Below are positions 4,700-6,073 of a stretch of 6,073 nucleotides of DNA, piece after piece. The stretch is taken from NCBI GenBank assembly GCA_947097615.1, contig CAMURX010000108.1, forward strand, positions 1 through 6,073, in the 5' to 3' direction. The notes below the pieces were generated by a model, which worked only from the letters and a program-made list of their open reading frames with translations, was not told the DNA's origin and made no database searches. The translations under genes were made by a program, and so were the position numbers. Source of the DNA: an uncultured Neisseria sp. GTDB taxonomy: Bacteria; Pseudomonadota; Gammaproteobacteria; Burkholderiales; Neisseriaceae. Each line of letters begins with the position of its first letter. Position 1 is the stretch's first letter.

Positions 4700-5442
4700 G
4701 CGCGCAGACGCAAACCCTGATGGAACACCTGATCGAGCTGCGCCGCCGCCTGATGTGGATCATGCTGGCACTCCTGGCCGCCTTCTTCGCCGCCGTGCCC
4801 TTCGCCCAGCAGCTTTACACCTTCGTCGCCCAACCGTTGATGGCCACCCTGCCGCAGGGCTCGCAGATGATTGCCACCGACGTGATCGCGCCGTTTTTCG
4901 TGCCGGTGAAAGTGGCGCTGATGACCGCCTTCCTCGCCACCCTGCCGCACACGCTCTACCAAATCTGGGCTTTCGTCGCCCCCGCTCTCTACCGCAGCGA
5001 AAAACGCCTGATTCTGCCGCTGGTGCTCTCCAGCCTCATCCTCTTCGCCTGCGGCATGGCCTTCGCCTATTTCGCCGTTTTCCCCATCGTGTTCAAATTC
5101 CTCGCCGGCGTCACACCGCAGGGCGTGAGCATGGCCACCGACATCGACAAATACCTGTCTTTCGTGCTCGGCATGTTCGTCGCCTTCGGCGCAACTTTTG
5201 AAGTGCCCATCGTCGTCGTCCTGCTGCACCGCATGGGCGTGGTGTCGCTGGAACAAATGCGCGGCGCACGGCCTTACGTTATCGTCGGCGCGTTTGCCGT
5301 CGCCGCCGTCATCACCCCGCCCGACGTCCTGTCGCAGGTGCTGATGGCCGTGCCCATGGTGCTGCTCTACGAACTCGGCCTGCTGGCCGCCCGCCTGTTC
5401 AAACCCGTGCCCGACAGCGGCGAAGCGGACGGGGAGGAATAA
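4696..5442 (+). CDS. tatC: Sec-independent protein translocase subunit TatC
   Basis: TatC is the polytopic inner-membrane core of the Tat system and binds the twin-arginine motif. The product has 248 residues (E. coli 258) with six hydrophobic segments near 20-36, 69-88, 105-129, 152-178, 192-208 and 212-233. Family markers are visible: the cytoplasmic N-terminal [11 protein letters not shown] (9-19), [12 protein letters not shown] (93-104) with E102 matching E. coli E103 of the signal-binding site, FEVP (168-171) with the membrane glutamate E169, and TPPD (207-210) with Q214 nearby. AAAGGAG (4682-4688) is 7 nt before ATG 4696. The start overlaps the tatB stop in ATGA, so the two are coupled. 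The TAA stop shares its last bases with the DUS terminator that follows, and all three tat genes are intact. Confidence 0.97.
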   Translation: MSAQTQTLMEHLIELRRRLMWIMLALLAAFFAAVPFAQQLYTFVAQPLMATLPQGSQMIATDVIAPFFVPVKVALMTAFLATLPHTLYQIWAFVAPALYRSEKRLILPLVLSSLILFACGMAFAYFAVFPIVFKFLAGVTPQGVSMATDIDKYLSFVLGMFVAFGATFEVPIVVVLLHRMGVVSLEQMRGARPYVIVGAFAVAAVITPPDVLSQVLMAVPMVLLYELGLLAARLFKPVPDSGEADGEE

Positions 5443-5495
5443 GGCCGTCTGAAAACGCAGCTTGACAATAGTCAAGACGGTTTTCAGACGGCTTT
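5441..5495 (+). terminator. DUS-pair terminator of the tat operon with a nested hairpin
   Basis: AAGGCCGTCTGAAAAC (5441-5456) pairs with GTTTTCAGACGGCTTT (5480-5495) over 16 positions including one G-T pair. The right arm is a degenerate DUS with one change. The 23-nt loop holds its own perfect small hairpin, CTTGAC-AATA-GTCAAG (5461-5476). The first arm starts within the tatC stop codon. The T tail is short (CTTTATGCTTTATT), but the stem itself is strong. Confidence 0.75.
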
Positions 5496-5645
5496 ATGCT
5501 TTATTGCTGTCGGAGACAAATCGGCCTGGAAGAAAACCGCCGGCGCATCCTAGCCATGCCGTGCTACGCCTCGCCGCACACCGACCAAGAAGGCATCGGA
5601 CGCTTTTACCAGGCACTGGAAAACCTGCCTGCCAAAAGCGGCTGA
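5496..5645 (+). pseudogene. Short unidentified reading frame, probably the 3' remnant of a lost gene
   Basis: One frame from ATG 5496 to TGA 5643-5645 encodes 49 residues; its part after about residue 9 looks protein-like: GLEENRRRILAMPCYASPHT then DQEGIGRFYQALENLPAKSG. I do not recognise the family. There is no ribosome-binding site, and the ATG touches the right arm of the tat terminator, so independent expression is doubtful. The coherent composition and the terminator 8 nt after the stop suggest the C-terminal end of a gene whose front was deleted. A different frame stays open from 5462 to 5701, but it reads Arg/Pro-rich nonsense across two DUS and is rejected. Confidence 0.35.
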
Positions 5646-5653
5646 ATCAAAAC

Positions 5654-5688
5654 AAAAGGCCGTCTGAAACGTTTTCAGACGGCCTTTT
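5654..5688. terminator. Strong bidirectional DUS-pair terminator
   Basis: AAAAGGCCGTCTGAAA (5654-5669) and TTTCAGACGGCCTTTT (5673-5688) form a 16-bp perfect stem with a 3-nt loop. The stem ends in A4 on the left and T4 on the right, with T-rich DNA to 5699, so it can stop transcription from either side. It lies between the tat operon and efp, which converge. Confidence 0.8.
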
Positions 5689-5784
5689 GCAGTTTGTTTA
5701 GAGCAAACCAAAATATCCGCTCCGTGGCAGCAGCGTCGGACGGTATTCGGAAGACGCAGCGGCGTATCCGCAAGCGTGCAGTCG
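5689..5784. other. Short intergenic stretch with no recognisable feature
   Basis: I see no gene, RNA or clear promoter here. The stretch lies between two DUS terminators in a convergent region, where none is needed. Confidence 0.5.
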
Positions 5785-5796
5785 AGGCCGTCTGAA
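5785..5796 (+). repeat. Single AG-DUS, direct repeat of the next one
   Basis: An exact AGGCCGTCTGAA in the same orientation as, and 20 bp upstream of, the DUS at 5805. Both follow purine-rich flanks (GTCG before the first, AAAGAGAG before the second). Confidence 0.85.
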
Positions 5797-5804
5797 AAAG
5801 AGAG

Positions 5805-5837
5805 AGGCCGTCTGAAATGTTTTCAGACGGCCTTTTA
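5805..5837. terminator. DUS-pair terminator at the 3' end of efp
   Basis: AGGCCGTCTGAAA (5805-5817) and TTTCAGACGGCCT (5821-5833) form a perfect 13-bp stem with the 3-nt loop TGT. On the plus strand TTTT (5833-5836) follows. On the minus strand, which carries efp, the stem is followed by CTCTCTTTTT. It begins about 20 nt past the efp stop codon and probably serves efp as well as rightward transcripts. Confidence 0.75.
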
Positions 5838-5854
5838 ATGTTTTGCCTAGCGGC

Positions 5855-6073
5855 TTAGGCGCGTTTGCGGAATTCTCCGGTGCGGGTGTCGATTTCCACT
5901 TTGTCGCCGTTTTCGATGTAGGACATCACCTGAATTTCGGTGCCGCCGACGAGGCGTGCGGTTTTCATCACTTTGCCCGAAGTGTCGCCTTTGACGGCAG
6001 GTTCGGTGTATTCCACTTCGCGCACGATGATGGTGGGCAGTTCGACGGAAATCGGGTTGCCTTCGTAGAAGGT
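5855..6073 (-). CDS. efp: Elongation factor P, C-terminal 72 residues (5' part outside window)
   Basis: EF-P binds between the P and E sites of a ribosome stalled at polyproline stretches and promotes peptide bond formation. The minus-strand frame enters at 6073 as [20 protein letters not shown], continues [20 protein letters not shown], and ends [13 protein letters not shown] before TAA (5857-5855). This is the end of domain II and all of the OB-fold domain [14 protein letters not shown] and the [13 protein letters not shown] tail are diagnostic. It matches meningococcal EF-P almost residue for residue as I recall it. Neisserial EF-P is of the type carrying a rhamnosylated arginine (EarP pathway), but that residue lies in the missing N-terminal part. 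There is no sign of a frame defect. It converges on the tat operon. Confidence 0.96.
   Translation of the reverse strand, partial: TFYEGNPISVELPTIIVREVEYTEPAVKGDTSGKVMKTARLVGGTEIQVMSYIENGDKVEIDTRTGEFRKRA

Noticed and set aside
4555..5475. Antisense frame of 306 residues over tatC, rich in His, Glu and Gly
   Set aside because: It mirrors tatC codons (hydrophobic codons read backward give His/Glu/Gln) and has no supported start.
5462..5701. 79-residue frame after tatC
   Set aside because: It is Arg/Pro/His-rich and translates two DUS arms; the other frame at 5496-5645 looks more protein-like.
1..6073. CRISPR array formed by the many repeated 12-mers
   Set aside because: The repeats are DNA uptake sequences at irregular distances and in both orientations, with no regular spacers and no cas genes.

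Overview
The window looks like chromosomal DNA of a G+C-rich commensal-type Neisseria (Neisseriaceae). The clearest sign is the DNA uptake sequence in its AG- form, AGGCCGTCTGAA. I count 19 exact copies on the two strands plus three degenerate ones, many arranged as inverted pairs that form terminators. The EF-P C-terminus, the Tat proteins and a divergent Correia-type element agree with this. The species cannot be fixed from the sequence alone.

Layout, left to right. A truncated tRNA-Leu(UAG) gene runs leftward from its own strong promoter. Rightward there is a two-gene unit: a GAF-like protein of unknown role overlapping ribA (GTP cyclohydrolase II, first step of riboflavin synthesis), closed by a DUS-pair terminator. 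Then comes about 490 bp of non-coding or decayed DNA. It holds the remains of a small membrane-protein gene split by a 107-bp Correia-like miniature element. Next is selO (protein AMPylase pseudokinase) with its own DUS-pair terminator, then hit (HIT-family nucleotide hydrolase) followed by tatA-tatB-tatC, the twin-arginine protein export system. After tatC, about 400 bp hold three DUS hairpins and a short unidentified gene remnant. The right edge is the C-terminal third of efp (elongation factor P), facing left and converging on the tat operon.

How the genes work together. tatABC is one tightly coupled operon (3-nt gap, then a 4-nt overlap) encoding the whole Tat translocase. The GAF-like gene and ribA are translationally coupled by an 8-nt overlap. 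selO and hit are neighbours, but a terminator separates them. tRNA-Leu, EF-P and ribA are housekeeping functions.

Most notable: (1) a Correia-type element whose ends differ from the usual Neisseria ends, inserted with a TA duplication into a small membrane-protein gene; removing it restores the frame exactly. (2) DUS copies used as working parts of genes: they supply the hit stop codon, part of the TatB C-terminus and part of the tatC ribosome-binding region. (3) A SelO that keeps the C-terminal cysteine but has alanine where the Escherichia coli enzyme has its disulfide partner. I saw no convincing new multi-gene defence or biosynthetic system; this is mostly a core-genome region with a decayed, repeat-rich gap.
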